Below are positions 53,150 to 63,080 of a DNA stretch of 64,000 nt, one piece after another. The DNA is taken from contig OZ038533.1 in NCBI GenBank assembly GCA_964036665.1, positions 14,913,075 to 14,977,074 on the forward strand. The letters run 5' to 3'. The translations under genes were made by a program, and so were the position numbers. The DNA comes from Gordius sp. MW1 (Eukaryota > Nematomorpha > Gordioida > Gordea > Gordiidae). The first letter of the stretch is position 1. The number at the start of each line of letters is the position of its first letter. The notes beneath the pieces were generated by a model. It had not been told where the DNA came from and searched no databases. It worked only from the letters and a program-made list of their open reading frames with translations.

Positions 53150-53770
53150 AATTAGTCGTCACCACCGATAAAGTAAATTTGTAGAAATTTATAAGATTCG
53201 TTTGGCATCGGCAGCAATGAACTCACTTTGTGAAAAACCTGGCCTTTTATTTTAAACGTTGAATTAAATTATGACAGTTTGCAGCATTAAACTATTCTGT
53301 TACTCCAAACGATGTCATTTAGAAGCATAAATTAAATGTCCGAATTGACTTCAGGAACAGGCTAGAATCAGGATCCGTACCGATAAGTAAACCGTGCAAT
53401 GATTCAAGTGGTGTTTCAATCTGTTAGTCAAACTTTTCCTGATGCACAACACATCTCGGCTGACTCATTTTTATATTTAAGTGCAAGACAATGCGAACAT
53501 ACCTTGTTCATAGTACCAATGACCACTTTGGAATGGGCGTAATATTCAACATCAGGCTCATACTGGAAAGCTAGTCGAATATATGAAGCCGATTTAAATG
53601 CTCGATGAACTTGTTGGAATTGTTGGTCATTTGCTCTACGTGTGTTGATTACAATTCGGCGAGCTTGTTTTTTTAATCGTCTATGTTGATTTCGTTCATC
53701 TCGTGCCTCTTGGCGATTGTGATTATCACGACTGCATTTTGTTTCGTTTGACGACCCAAATTGTTCCTTT
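53150..53770 (-). pseudogene. Helitron N-terminus, degenerate
   Basis: The - strand frames give KRHEMNEINID near 53700, a TYRQ-like EQMTNNSNKF region, then MTSFGVTE, F-AANCHNLIQRLK and KVHCCRCQ-NLINFYKFTL. These correspond in order to the MTSFG...F-PTFK-QGQ-YHR-GSLLP...FLQIYF stretch of animal Helitron proteins. Several stops are present. Confidence 0.55.
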
Positions 53771-54213
53771 TGCGTTTAGCTGGAATTGTTACCTATAAAT
53801 ATAAATCAATTTAATTACTTAAAGGTGAAAAACATTAAACTATCAAATTCTCATGCAGGCTACGCCCATTATATGGTGGTTTTATAAGAAGAATACTTCA
53901 GCATTTTTATATAATAGATTATTTACATTGTCGCATTTTACACTATACATCTATGACGTAAACTGCTGCATTTTACAGTATCCCTGTATGACGCCATGTG
54001 ACGTCATGAGGTTGCTTTTGATTGACGTTTTATTAAACGTCAAAATGTATAAAACAAAATAACTTGACCGTCTTATCACTTAGAGATTTCAAATATAGTT
54101 TAAAACCTATTCTCAGAACTACCAAATATTTGCAGAAATTTTCATAAAAATCGGTCCAGCCGTTTCGGAGGAATTTAACTACAAACACCGTGACACGAGA
54201 ACTTTATATATTA
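53771..54213 (-). repeat. Helitron 5' non-coding end
   Basis: AAATCGGTCCAGCCGTTTCG and AACACCGTGACACGAGAAC near 54150-54200 are, in reverse, the typical 5' end of this Helitron group. A GACGTCA-rich stretch (53950-54050) precedes it. Confidence 0.7.
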
Positions 54214-54214
54214 G

Positions 54215-55120
54215 TTTAAATTTCTAATACAATCACGATTAATATCCTTTATTAAGCTCTAAACCCTAACCGGGATCAATTTTTACAGGGGTTAATATTA
54301 TTTTTCTTACATATGAATGCTACCCCTCTGAAAGGCATTATTATACCAAGATAAATTCATTTTAACTGATACAAAATTATTGCAAACTCTTACTCTAACA
54401 TTTTTAGTTCAAAATAATTTAAAATGAATTTGTTTTCCGGAAAACTAATTGCCTTCTTTGACTCGGCAGACAAATATATATTTGCTATAAAACAAGCCTT
54501 TTTTTAATCAGGCTTCTCCCAGAAGCTTTTATAAATTTCTATCTGTTCTTGTTCATTTATTTTTTGCGAACCTATAAATTTGCAATTTGTACAACCCTTA
54601 ATATTTCCTTTCTGATGTTTTTTAATAAAATTTCCTTTATTAACATACTATTTTTTTCTTAAAAATTTTCTTTTCCCAGCCATAGTTTTATTCATTGAGT
54701 TTGTCTTGCAACCATCATCATCAATTTATTTATTTAGGCAAACCTATTGTAAAAGTTTAGGATATATTTTTTATATTATAATACTTTTACTTATCTTCTT
54801 CATAAATAGTTCTTATTTTATCAATGTTTACATACCACAATGTTAAAGTAATTGTAGAGATATTATTCAAATAAAAATTAAAAAGCAGACGATTTAACCA
54901 CGTGATTAAATGAGCGTTTGCGATTGGGTAATTGCAGATAGAGCAAATCAATTGTAAAAATTGTATTCGCAATTTAAGCGAAATAATAACCTTAATAGCG
55001 AAGCCCAAAAATTTTTTTTCACATTTTTTAAAAATTTTATGATAAAATATATAAAAATTTACTGAATAGCACTTTTACTCTAAAATTTTTAAAAACTGCA
55101 GATAGAGCACTCCAATTATT
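54215..55120. other. Right half of the inverted-repeat element, no gene
   Basis: AT-rich, with TTGCAGATAGAGCA words that match the left half. No coding. Confidence 0.45.
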
Positions 55121-55224
55121 ATCAGGTAATGTTGAGGGTTGAAAGATTGTGAGATTACATGTGCGTAATGTTTTCATTGTTATTTATATTTCTTTATCCC
55201 TAAAGAGGTCATATTAAGTTTGTA

Positions 55225-55857
55225 TTAAGCACCAATACATACATCGCTTCTTGTCAGCTGTAGTCCCTCCTTCCAAATAAGGCGTTAGTTGTGATGGCTC
55301 CTCTAAAATAATCCTTCCTGCCATCTGGAATTCATTCCTTCTTCAACAATGGGCGTCTTTCGAGTGGGATTTGAGAATCATGTAAATTGGGAGATTCGAT
55401 TTAGTTATCTCTTTCGCCGTTTCAAGCTCACGTTAAGGCCAACAATTCCAGCGACTGGTGCCCAAAGACATGCAAGCTGCTGAGTTGTCTATCAACGATT
55501 CCGACTGGGAAACATCAGACAAATGGAAGGGGAGCCGATTATGCAATTCGTTCGCTGACTAAAATTTGCATCAAGGGACTGCGGCTTCGGAATTGGGGAG
55601 TTACCCAACAGGCTGCTGGACCAATTTATACTGGGATTGTAGAATCCGACATTTCAAGCTAGATGGATGGCTGAAAGAGACTTAAAATGGGACAGGGCCA
55701 TCGAATTAGCACTAATAATGGTAACGATCGAGGAGGGGCTAAGAACGGTGCATCTGCCGGCGGAAGAAGCATTCGGTGGATACGTCAAGAGCAGGCCACA
55801 ACTTGGCCAGGTTCACTCATGCTTTAGATATTTTAACATTCGATATGCATATGAATA
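55225..55857 (+). pseudogene. Gypsy-like gag fragment
   Basis: In shifting frames the + strand gives RLLDQFILGL, NPTFQARWMAERDLKWDRAI, ELALIMVTIEEGLRTVHLPA and GGYVKSRPQLGQVH. The pattern (D-F-LG...WMAERDLTW...A-E-AL) is that of the gag C-terminal half in invertebrate Gypsy elements. Stops and shifts upstream show decay. It breaks off at the insertion that starts near 55858. A protease fragment of probably the same element resumes at 62756. Confidence 0.6.
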
Positions 55858-56338
55858 GAGCTGTTAAAGTTACTTTACCACAGTAACTAGTTAAGTTACA
55901 GTTACTTTCACAAAAAATGTAACTAATTACAGTTACAGTTACATTTTTTCAAATGTAACTGATTACAGTTCTAGTTACTTATCTGATGGAACTAGTTACA
56001 CCTAAAGTTACTCTAGTAAATTTTAAAAAACGATATTTTCGAATATTATTTATTTAAAAATAAGTATTGATATATAATAATAATAAATGATGATTCGATT
56101 TTAATTAAACGTTATTTTCTATATTGTCATCTAATAAGCTTGTCCGCTTTTCACTGAAAATTATTTTAACATGACTAAAAAGACGCCGACGGAAGCGCAA
56201 TATGGTAGAAGTACATTAAATTAAAAATGAAATTTATTCAATTTAGGGAAACTATTTTTTTAAAACGTAAATCTTTATTAAATGGTATACAAAAAATTAC
56301 ATTAACGACTAAAAAAATAATATAAAAATGCGCTATAA

Positions 56339-58620
56339 CTAAACGGATGGCATTGATTCGTGTATAGAAATCGTGTTGGATTTAACGATTTCCATTGTGA
56401 TCTTATGCCTAATAAAAAAGTACTCTTTCAAATCTAATAAGACGTTGGAGATCGCTTTTCTAATTTGTTTCAGGAGAGCGAGAGCTTCGGCGCCTAAATT
56501 TCCAATTGTTGGTGCCACTACGGGAATAAATATTGTGTCCGCGAGGGACGAATATTTGGTTGACTTCCTATTCTCTGCACTGACTATAAGGTCGGGAGAG
56601 GAGTTGGATGGGGCAAATATGTCGACCGTGGTGAAGTCCCAACTAAGATTCAGTCCACGGGACCATGGGATGAGTGTGACGCCGTTTGGTCTTTTCCTGT
56701 CGGTGATGCTAAGGCCGACGGGCTTTAAGGTGTTTGGGTAAGCCTTCCTAAGGTACTGGCCGATAATTTTGTTGATCGCCGTGTGCCTGGGGTTGCGGCC
56801 TTTGCTGTATTTGCAATGGAGGGGTTGATAACCATTTTGGTTTGAACCGACTTTTTGCATAGATCGTATACGAAAGGGGATACTATGTCACATCCGGGAC
56901 GGAGGCCTATGGCTATGCGTAACTCCTCCCCAGACATATTGAGTCCCAAATCCTGCTCGGGATAGCTTCGAGTTGTTTGTAACCGCTCTTGGAAGAGGCC
57001 CAATTGAAAAGGAGTTTCCCTGAGATGGTCCGTTCGAAGAAAGAAGCTACGGAACGTGCTATAAGGGGAAGATCCCATTCATTTTGGGTCACTCCGAGTC
57101 GTTCAGCTGACTCGAGCTTATCCGCGTCCCATCTGTGGAGAGCCTCCTGGAGGTGCGGGTTGGGAGGGATGTCATGGCAGAGATAAGGGGGTCTGTACTC
57201 ATGCGCGATCATATAAAACCCGCTAATACTATCTGTTGCGGAGATCAAATACCAATTTTTCCACTTATAAAAGGGAGGGATGCTTGGAGCCATTGGACTG
57301 GAGTAAACTTTATATTTAAGCAGGTTTTGAAAAGAGTCTGAATGTTTCGTTCGATTAAATATAATTGCTCTGGGTAGCCAAAGATAGGTGAAGCAGGCGC
57401 GATTTATTTTCGGGATTAGCAGAAAATTTTTAGCCCAAAAAAATGCATGGTGTGGGGTTAGTTTTTGCAGGGTAGGTTTGACATCCTCTAAGTTAAAAAT
57501 TTGGCCAGAAAGAGTTGGGAAGATATGGGCCCACCCAGCGGTGCGCCAAGATGGCTGAACTGGTCGAGAGTGAGGACAAATGGGAGTGTTGAGGGATCTT
57601 TTGAAGGATCCCTGCTGTATACTTCACATTTTAAGTGGTTGAGTTCGAGGCCGATTGAATCTAAAGTTCAATAATCGGCGGTATTTTACTTATTTCACTC
57701 GCGGGTCCCACCAAAAATCCGTCGGCCATGTACCATAGGTAGCAAGAAAAGCTTCCTGTGTTTGACAGTTTCTGGATGATCCCCAGTATAAGCAGAAAAG
57801 CGCTGGTCCTAGGGGATCGCCTTGCTGTATCCCTCTAGAGGAGTGGATATCTTGTCCCCAAACATTAGAAAGGATGGGTCCATAACTACTGAGGGCGTAT
57901 GAGTAAAATTGGTGGTATGCTTTCTGAAGGTGCGAGGAACGCCGCCCTTGACGCTGTTAAAGGCGTTTTGAAAGTATAGTTTTACTAAGAGATCTGTCTG
58001 GGATGATGATTCGAAGAGAATGCGGGCCGTAGGAGCGGGTGCTTCGCAACCTCCCTTGATTCCAAAACCTAATTGGTTGGGGAGAAGGGAACGCGCCAAA
58101 GAGGCGCGAATTTTGATTGTGATTAATTTGGAAGCTATTCTCCGTAAAACTGACCCAATAGCGATGGGACGAATTGAGCCGTCAGGTTTATTGAAGGCCA
58201 ACAGTTTTCCTCCAAAAAGAAGTTGGGATATTTCTGGAGGGAATTGGTCACTTATTATAATGTTGCTGAGATGTGTTAGATTCGTGAATAAGCTTTGTGA
58301 GCCGCTTATGTGGATTAATTAAGTCCTGCAGAAAAATGGGGCAGATTCCATCTAGACCTGCTGCTGAATCTTAAAGAATTTATTGCCGGTGTGACTTCTA
58401 AAATGGTGAGTTCGATGATGGGAATTGGTGGGGTTTCCTTCAGTGTAGGGGTTAAAGCTTCACCCTCAGGGTGTTTGGCAAGGAGGAGATCGTATATAGC
58501 GTTGGTAGGGCGTGCGATCAAATCGGAAGAACCCAGAATATGGAGAGCTGAGTTAATTTCCAAGGCATGAATTTTGTTTGCTATTGCCTTAGCTCTAAAT
58601 CTAATGAAGTCTTAGGCTTA
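56339..58620 (-). pseudogene. Non-LTR retroelement with RT and nuclease-like C-terminus, inactive
   Basis: Reading from 58600 down: an RT lead-in with LAKHPEGEALTPTLKETPPI (58315-58563), RT core MAFNKPDGSIRPIAIGSVLR and NQLGFGIKGGCEAPAPTARI (57809-58201), a broken stretch with WYMADGFLVGPASEI (about 57720), then a linker (56725-57293). The C-terminal frame at 56339-56860 has KPVGLSITDRKRPNGVTLIP and WDFTTVDIFAPS. RT motif A reads VKLYFQNAFNS where family members have an Asp in place of Y, and motif C reads MADG in place of LDDG. Both catalytic sites are therefore lost. Many frameshifts confirm a dead copy. Fragments of the same family lie at 8702 and 16745, all on the - strand. Confidence 0.75.
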
Positions 58621-59400
58621 TGCGGCTCTTTTCAGAGCAGAAAGGGCTTTGGGTCAAAACTTTGGATTGATCCTTTAATAACCTTAGATAATTGGGCGAC
58701 CTTAGGTTGTGGTATTGATAGAGTATGATAACAAATGGTGAAAAGATTTCTCCACTTTCCTAGATATATAGGGTTTTTGATGATAGCTATGAGGATTCTA
58801 TTTAGAAAGGCGCTGAATGCATTCCTTGCTCCCCTAGGGATCCTATTAAGTGTGTTAGGTTTTGGAAGGGATATGAAATCTTTTGCTTAAGTACTGTAAC
58901 AGATCATTATTATTCAATTGATAAAAGTGTGAACTTGAATACTTCCGACTTTAAAAGATTTAAAAAATCCAACGCATTAGGTTCAACTAGGTCCTGTCTT
59001 TCCTTCTGTTTAGGGATCAATGAATTAATGTAATTTAAAGTGTTTCCTTAATTCTCTTATTTATTCAAGACGGATCCACCGGCAACTTGTCTTAAAATAT
59101 ATTTATGGGAATGTACTCTCTTAAATTTAATCATCAAAGTTTAAATAGTTACTTTTATGTGCTTCCATAAATTTGCAGTGGTATTTAAAGGAGTTGAAAT
59201 TTAATTTACTTTAAGGCTGCACAATTTGCTTAGAAATATGTTTCTTGTTTCTTTAAAAAAATAATTATCAAAAAAGGGCTAGGGAGTTTTCTCTTAAATT
59301 TCCATGTCAAAATAAAGTAATACAAGATAGACAATAAAAATAATATCATCATTTTAATATCGTTTATTAGTATAATTATATAATATAGGTTGCTTAATTA
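58621..59400. other. Probable 5' part of the non-LTR element, then AT-rich sequence
   Basis: To about 58900 the - strand still gives short RT-leader-like fragments, but nothing can be followed. Beyond that no feature is supported. Confidence 0.35.
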
Positions 59401-59422
59401 CCAAAATTTAGATGTTTAGGTT

Positions 59423-59590
59423 CGTCAAAAATCATATGACACTATAGGGAATGAAAATCTCTTTTGCACATATATAAAGAAGGGCTATTTTTATCAAACA
59501 ATTGAAAGAAAATAATCAATAATTATTCATGACATTATTTTTGAATGACCGAATTTCTAAATACCAAACCTTACATTAAAATCTTAGCTG
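59423..59590 (+). repeat. Long direct repeat A, copy 1
   Basis: TCAAAAATCATATGA, AATGAAAATCT, ACATATAT-AA, GGGCTATTTTTAT-AAACAATTGA and the following text recur in the same order at 62190-62345. Confidence 0.65.
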
Positions 59591-59743
59591 AAGTTTTAAG
59601 ATGATAATTTATCTAAATTTTTTGCACATATAGTTTTTAATTTTTTTTGTTCAAATTTTCTGCTCGTATAAATGCAAATTTAAACTAAAATAAATCTAAT
59701 TATTTTAATAACCTTCATAAATATTGTATTAAAAAAAAAAAAA

Positions 59744-60197
59744 GGGCTAATGAAAAGTGTTTATCACAAAAATCAATTAACCACTGAAAAAGTTTGATTT
59801 ATTCTCTTTAACAATTGTTATTGAAATCAATAATTTTATTCTTTTTTTCACTTTATTTATTATAACCGAATAACATAATTAATAATGTTCGTAGCCGCGC
59901 GAAAATAAAAAGGGATACAAAAATGATATTATGCCCCCGAGTTTTACATATCTCGGAAAAAAATCAAGTGTGTATTAAAGTAAAATAATCTCTTGAATGC
60001 ACGTAATGCACGCTTGACTTGCCAGCGCAGCTGGCATTAGCACGCGTTTAACAAAGCGAGGGGAAGTGAGGGGAGAGGCGGAAGACGCTCATAGGAAAAT
60101 GCGCATGGTAGACTGCGCATGGTAAGCTGCTGAAAATCAAAATCAAGCCGCTTTTGCTGGTAAGATGCGTAGGAGGCTGCGCATGGGCAGCCACAAC
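59744..60197 (+). repeat. Long direct repeat B, copy 1
   Basis: About 450 bp, repeated in the same orientation at 61724-62143. Shared words include CAATTAACCACTGAAAAAGT, TATAACCGAATAACATAATT, GCCCCCGAGTTTTACA and CTTGACTTGCCAGCGCAGCT. The distal part has repeated GCGCAT words (CTGCGCATGG, ATGCGTAGG). It could be an LTR or a satellite-like unit. Confidence 0.8.
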
Positions 60198-61723
60198 ACG
60201 GTACTTTTCAAGATAACTTCCTCCGACCCGAGTGTTGACCTCTCTCAGCACGGTCGTCGGACCTGAGTATCTGACTGTCTACAATTTTCTGTAGTCCCTT
60301 GTTCGGGCGTATGTATCACACTGCACATCTGGCTTGGTCTTTAATCGGTCTTTTTGATTTTATTTCATTCACCCCAAAATTTGATCGTACTTTTCTATCG
60401 AGCTTGCTACGGGGGGGGGGGTTGTTGTGAGGTAACGTCACATAGATGGCTAACGATTAACCACGTATATCTGAGCGTCGTTGGGTTCGGGATACTCCAC
60501 CCAATTGTTTTAGTTTAACGCAACCCAAAAAATTTCCAGGTTTTCCCCCACGAGAGCGAGACAGAAACATATTCACGACCCTAAGTCGTTCTGGCCGCTT
60601 CTCAATAAGAACTGCTAGCCTCTTGACCACCAGAGTACGAATATTTCCTTTAAATTATCAGCGACGCTATACCTCACATCAGCTATCGGCGCCGACACAG
60701 GCACCAGCAACATCACTAAATGTAAAAAAATTGTCAACAGGCGTATCTCGCATAAAATGCAACTCCGCCTACTATAATCACCTGGGAGCTATGAACTCCA
60801 CGAAAGGTAATCTTGGACCTGACTACAATGGCATTACCTCTCATCAAACCACTTGTGGTTTCGGTAACCAACCAATCAAATGTATAAATCACCTCATGCG
60901 CAATCGGCAAAAATATTTGCCCACCCAGGATATTCGACCTCATCAAACCTATAAGGTGATACGACGTATAGCCAAAAAACAGGTCATTACCGGCACAAAG
61001 CCTCCGAAATAAGTTCGCATCTGGGATCAACATGCGCGCATGCATTATTACTAAACTTCATACCCGGATCAAAGTCGTACACGCACTGCTCTGTACCGGC
61101 AAAATTAATTCGGGCTTGGCCTACCGTCCCTAAGCACCGGCATTACTCTTCAGCGCATTTTGATCACACTGCCCTGTACATGCAACATTTATGCATATCG
61201 TTAGGCACCATCGCGTCATTTTGTCCACCCGTCATATTCCGATCATCAAGCAGGTACCGACAGAATTTTTAAAACCGCATAGCGTCCCACAGCACCAGAA
61301 TTACATACCTTCGGCGCCCTATTATCGCATTGTTCGATACCACCTGATCAATCAAGGACAATGACGGTCAGCGATAGACGTTCACATGCGCGTCAATCAT
61401 ATTCATAAATATCCAATAAATTTCATGCAAAAAAGGCGAAAAAAATAGAAGGAATAAAACATGCATTATAAAAAATGTTTACCTTCGCGCGATTCTAATG
61501 GGGCCCATGAACTAACTAATCGAATTTAAAAATATTGTCACAGCCTTATCAGCCCAAAATTTAAGTTATTCAAACAATCAAAATATATTGCCTCACGATA
61601 TTTAAATCTTAAAATATTACTGTTTATTTTAATCAAAAAATAAAAAATTAAATGAATACAAAAAATTATCATGTAACATTATATGAGTATTCATTTTTAT
61701 CTGACACCAATGAAAAAAAAGAA
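60198..61723 (+). other. Sequence between the two B repeats
   Basis: The most GC-balanced part of the region. One 129-codon frame (60623-61012) encodes a basic product (MTTRVRIFPLNYQRRYTSHQ start) with no domain I recognise. A G-run lies at about 60410. If the B repeats are LTRs, this would be the interior of a non-autonomous LTR element, but I find no primer-binding site or polypurine tract that I trust. Confidence 0.35.
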
Positions 61724-62143
61724 AAGGGTTAATGAAAAGTGTTTCTCACAAAAATCAATTAACCACTGAAAAAGTTTGATTTATTCTCCTTAACAATTGT
61801 TATTTAAAACAATAATTTTATTCCTATTTTCAATTTATTTATTATAACCGAATAACATAATTCATAATGTTTGTAGCCGCGCGAAGGTAAGAAGGGATAC
61901 AAAAAAGATATTATGCCCCCGAGTTTTACAAATCTCGGAAAAAAATGAAGTGTGTATTAAAGTAAAATAATCTCTTAAGTGCACGTAATGCACGCTTGAC
62001 TTGCCAGCGCAGCTGGCATTAGCACGCGTTTCACAAAGCGAGGGGGAGAGAGGGGAGAGGGGGAAGACGCGCATAGGAAGATGCGCATGGTAGGCTGCGC
62101 ACGGTAAGATGCGCATAGGAGGCTGCGCATGCGCAGCCACAAC
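61724..62143 (+). repeat. Long direct repeat B, copy 2
   Basis: Same order as 59744-60197, with the GCGCAT-rich end more regular (ATGCGCATGG, GCTGCGCACGG, ATGCGCATAGG, GCTGCGCATGCGCAGCC). Confidence 0.8.
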
Positions 62144-62189
62144 AGAAGTAGTTCATCAAATGGCTTAATGAACAAAATTTAAATTTAGA

Positions 62190-62345
62190 GGTGGGCAAAA
62201 ATCATATGATATTTTAAGTTAATGAAAATCTGGATTGAACATATATGAAATGGGCTATTTTTATAAAACAATTGAGAGGAGATAATAATATAAAAATTTA
62301 TTAAATGTTAATTTAAATGGCCGAAATAATTACAAAATATTACAT
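62190..62345 (+). repeat. Long direct repeat A, copy 2
   Basis: Follows B copy 2 directly, whereas A copy 1 precedes B copy 1, so the order is A-B...B-A with all copies in the same orientation. Confidence 0.65.
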
Positions 62346-62755
62346 TTTTACTTGCAAATAAATAAATATAATCTTCCTAAATTAAAATTTTAAATTTGTC
62401 AATTTTTTAAAATTTTTGCTTTTAAACTTTGCAGATATGAATACAATGTACCAAAATAATATTTTATATAATATTGGTAATTTACTGATAGGATGGATTA
62501 TCTATTCGAAATTTAAATTTGATCGGCGAAGGAAATTTAAATTGATGAACACAAACTAGACGGGTATTTTAATATTGATTTAATAAATTTAAATTTATAA
62601 AAGGTAACTGTAACTATTGTAATTAAACAGTTCCTAAAATAATGTAACTAACTACAGTTACAGTTACCCTAATGTAAAAGTAACTGGTTACAGTTACTTT
62701 ACTGGAATAAAAGGAACTAGTTACATGTAATAATTAACAAATCTACATATTAATA

Positions 62756-63080
62756 ATAATTTGGTTCGATTATTATTGGACACGGGGTCTGCCGTTACGA
62801 TCGTGCCGAGCAAGCTTTAGAGGGAACCCCTACCAACCATGACAGAACCCACGTCGACCGTCTACGGATATGGTGACAGAGAACACAATATAACCACGAC
62901 CTAAAGGTCGAGGCCCGAATAGGCCAGACGCGGAAAATCCTGCCACTTTTAGTGGCGTACGCGGATGCATCGTTGCTTGGCATCAATTAGATAAAAGTTT
63001 TCGGGAAGAATATATGGGAACAGGTGCGTTGGAACTAGTGATGTATTGCAGCGCGCCATTTTAGACCAGCGCTTTAATAG
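62756..63080 (+). pseudogene. Gypsy-like protease fragment
   Basis: The + strand reads LVRLLLDTGSAVTIVPSKL and then a stop, followed in the same frame by REPLPTMTEPTSTVYGYGD. LLDTGSAVTIVP is the retrotransposon aspartic protease active site with its DTG intact. Further stops, including after ITTT, show that the gene is dead. It probably continues the element whose gag fragment is at 55225-55857. Confidence 0.7.

Larger units (their letters stand above)
47429..54214 (-). mobile_element. Helitron with Rep remnants, helicase mostly deleted
   Basis: The 3' end (at 47429, - strand) has the hairpin GCAAA/TTTGC, GGGTCAGCTAG and a following T. The 5' end near 54214 has TAATATATAAAGTTCTCGTG and TCACGGTGTTTGTAG, as in other insect Helitrons. 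Coding fragments run in the expected N to C order: N-terminal domain about 53760-53150, then 50021-49150 and 48940-48500 (Rep), then 48310-47460 (start of the helicase region). After a short helicase piece the sequence jumps directly to the 3' hairpin, so most of the helicase is gone. An LTR-like element at 50022-52997 and a G-run MITE at about 48990-49095 interrupt it. Confidence 0.85.
46614..55129. mobile_element. Inverted-repeat element split by the Helitron
   Basis: AATTGGAGTGCTCTAT at 46622-46637 is the exact inverse of 55102-55117, and TACCTGA flanks it outward on both sides in inverse orientation. Subterminal words GCAG-TAGAGCA and TTGCAGATAGAGCA recur inside both halves (47145, 47195, 54935). 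Removing the Helitron at 47429-54214 leaves an element of about 1.7 kb with no coding. That the halves belong together is inference from this symmetry. Confidence 0.6.
55858..62735. mobile_element. Insertion bounded by GTAACT-rich inverted ends
   Basis: The left edge (AGTTACTTTACCACAGTAAC, TTACAGTTACTTTCAC, ACTAATTACAGTTACAG) and the right edge (TAACTGTAACTATTGTAATT, CTACAGTTACAGTTACCC, GGAACTAGTTACATG) are built from the same hexamer, GTAACT or AGTTAC. They separate gag and protease fragments of one Gypsy-like element. hAT elements with such subterminal repeats are known, but exact termini and a target duplication could not be fixed, so the extent is approximate. Confidence 0.45.

Noticed and set aside
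60734..61045. 103-codon - strand frame
   Set aside because: Antisense to another unsupported frame between the B repeats. Neither shows a domain.
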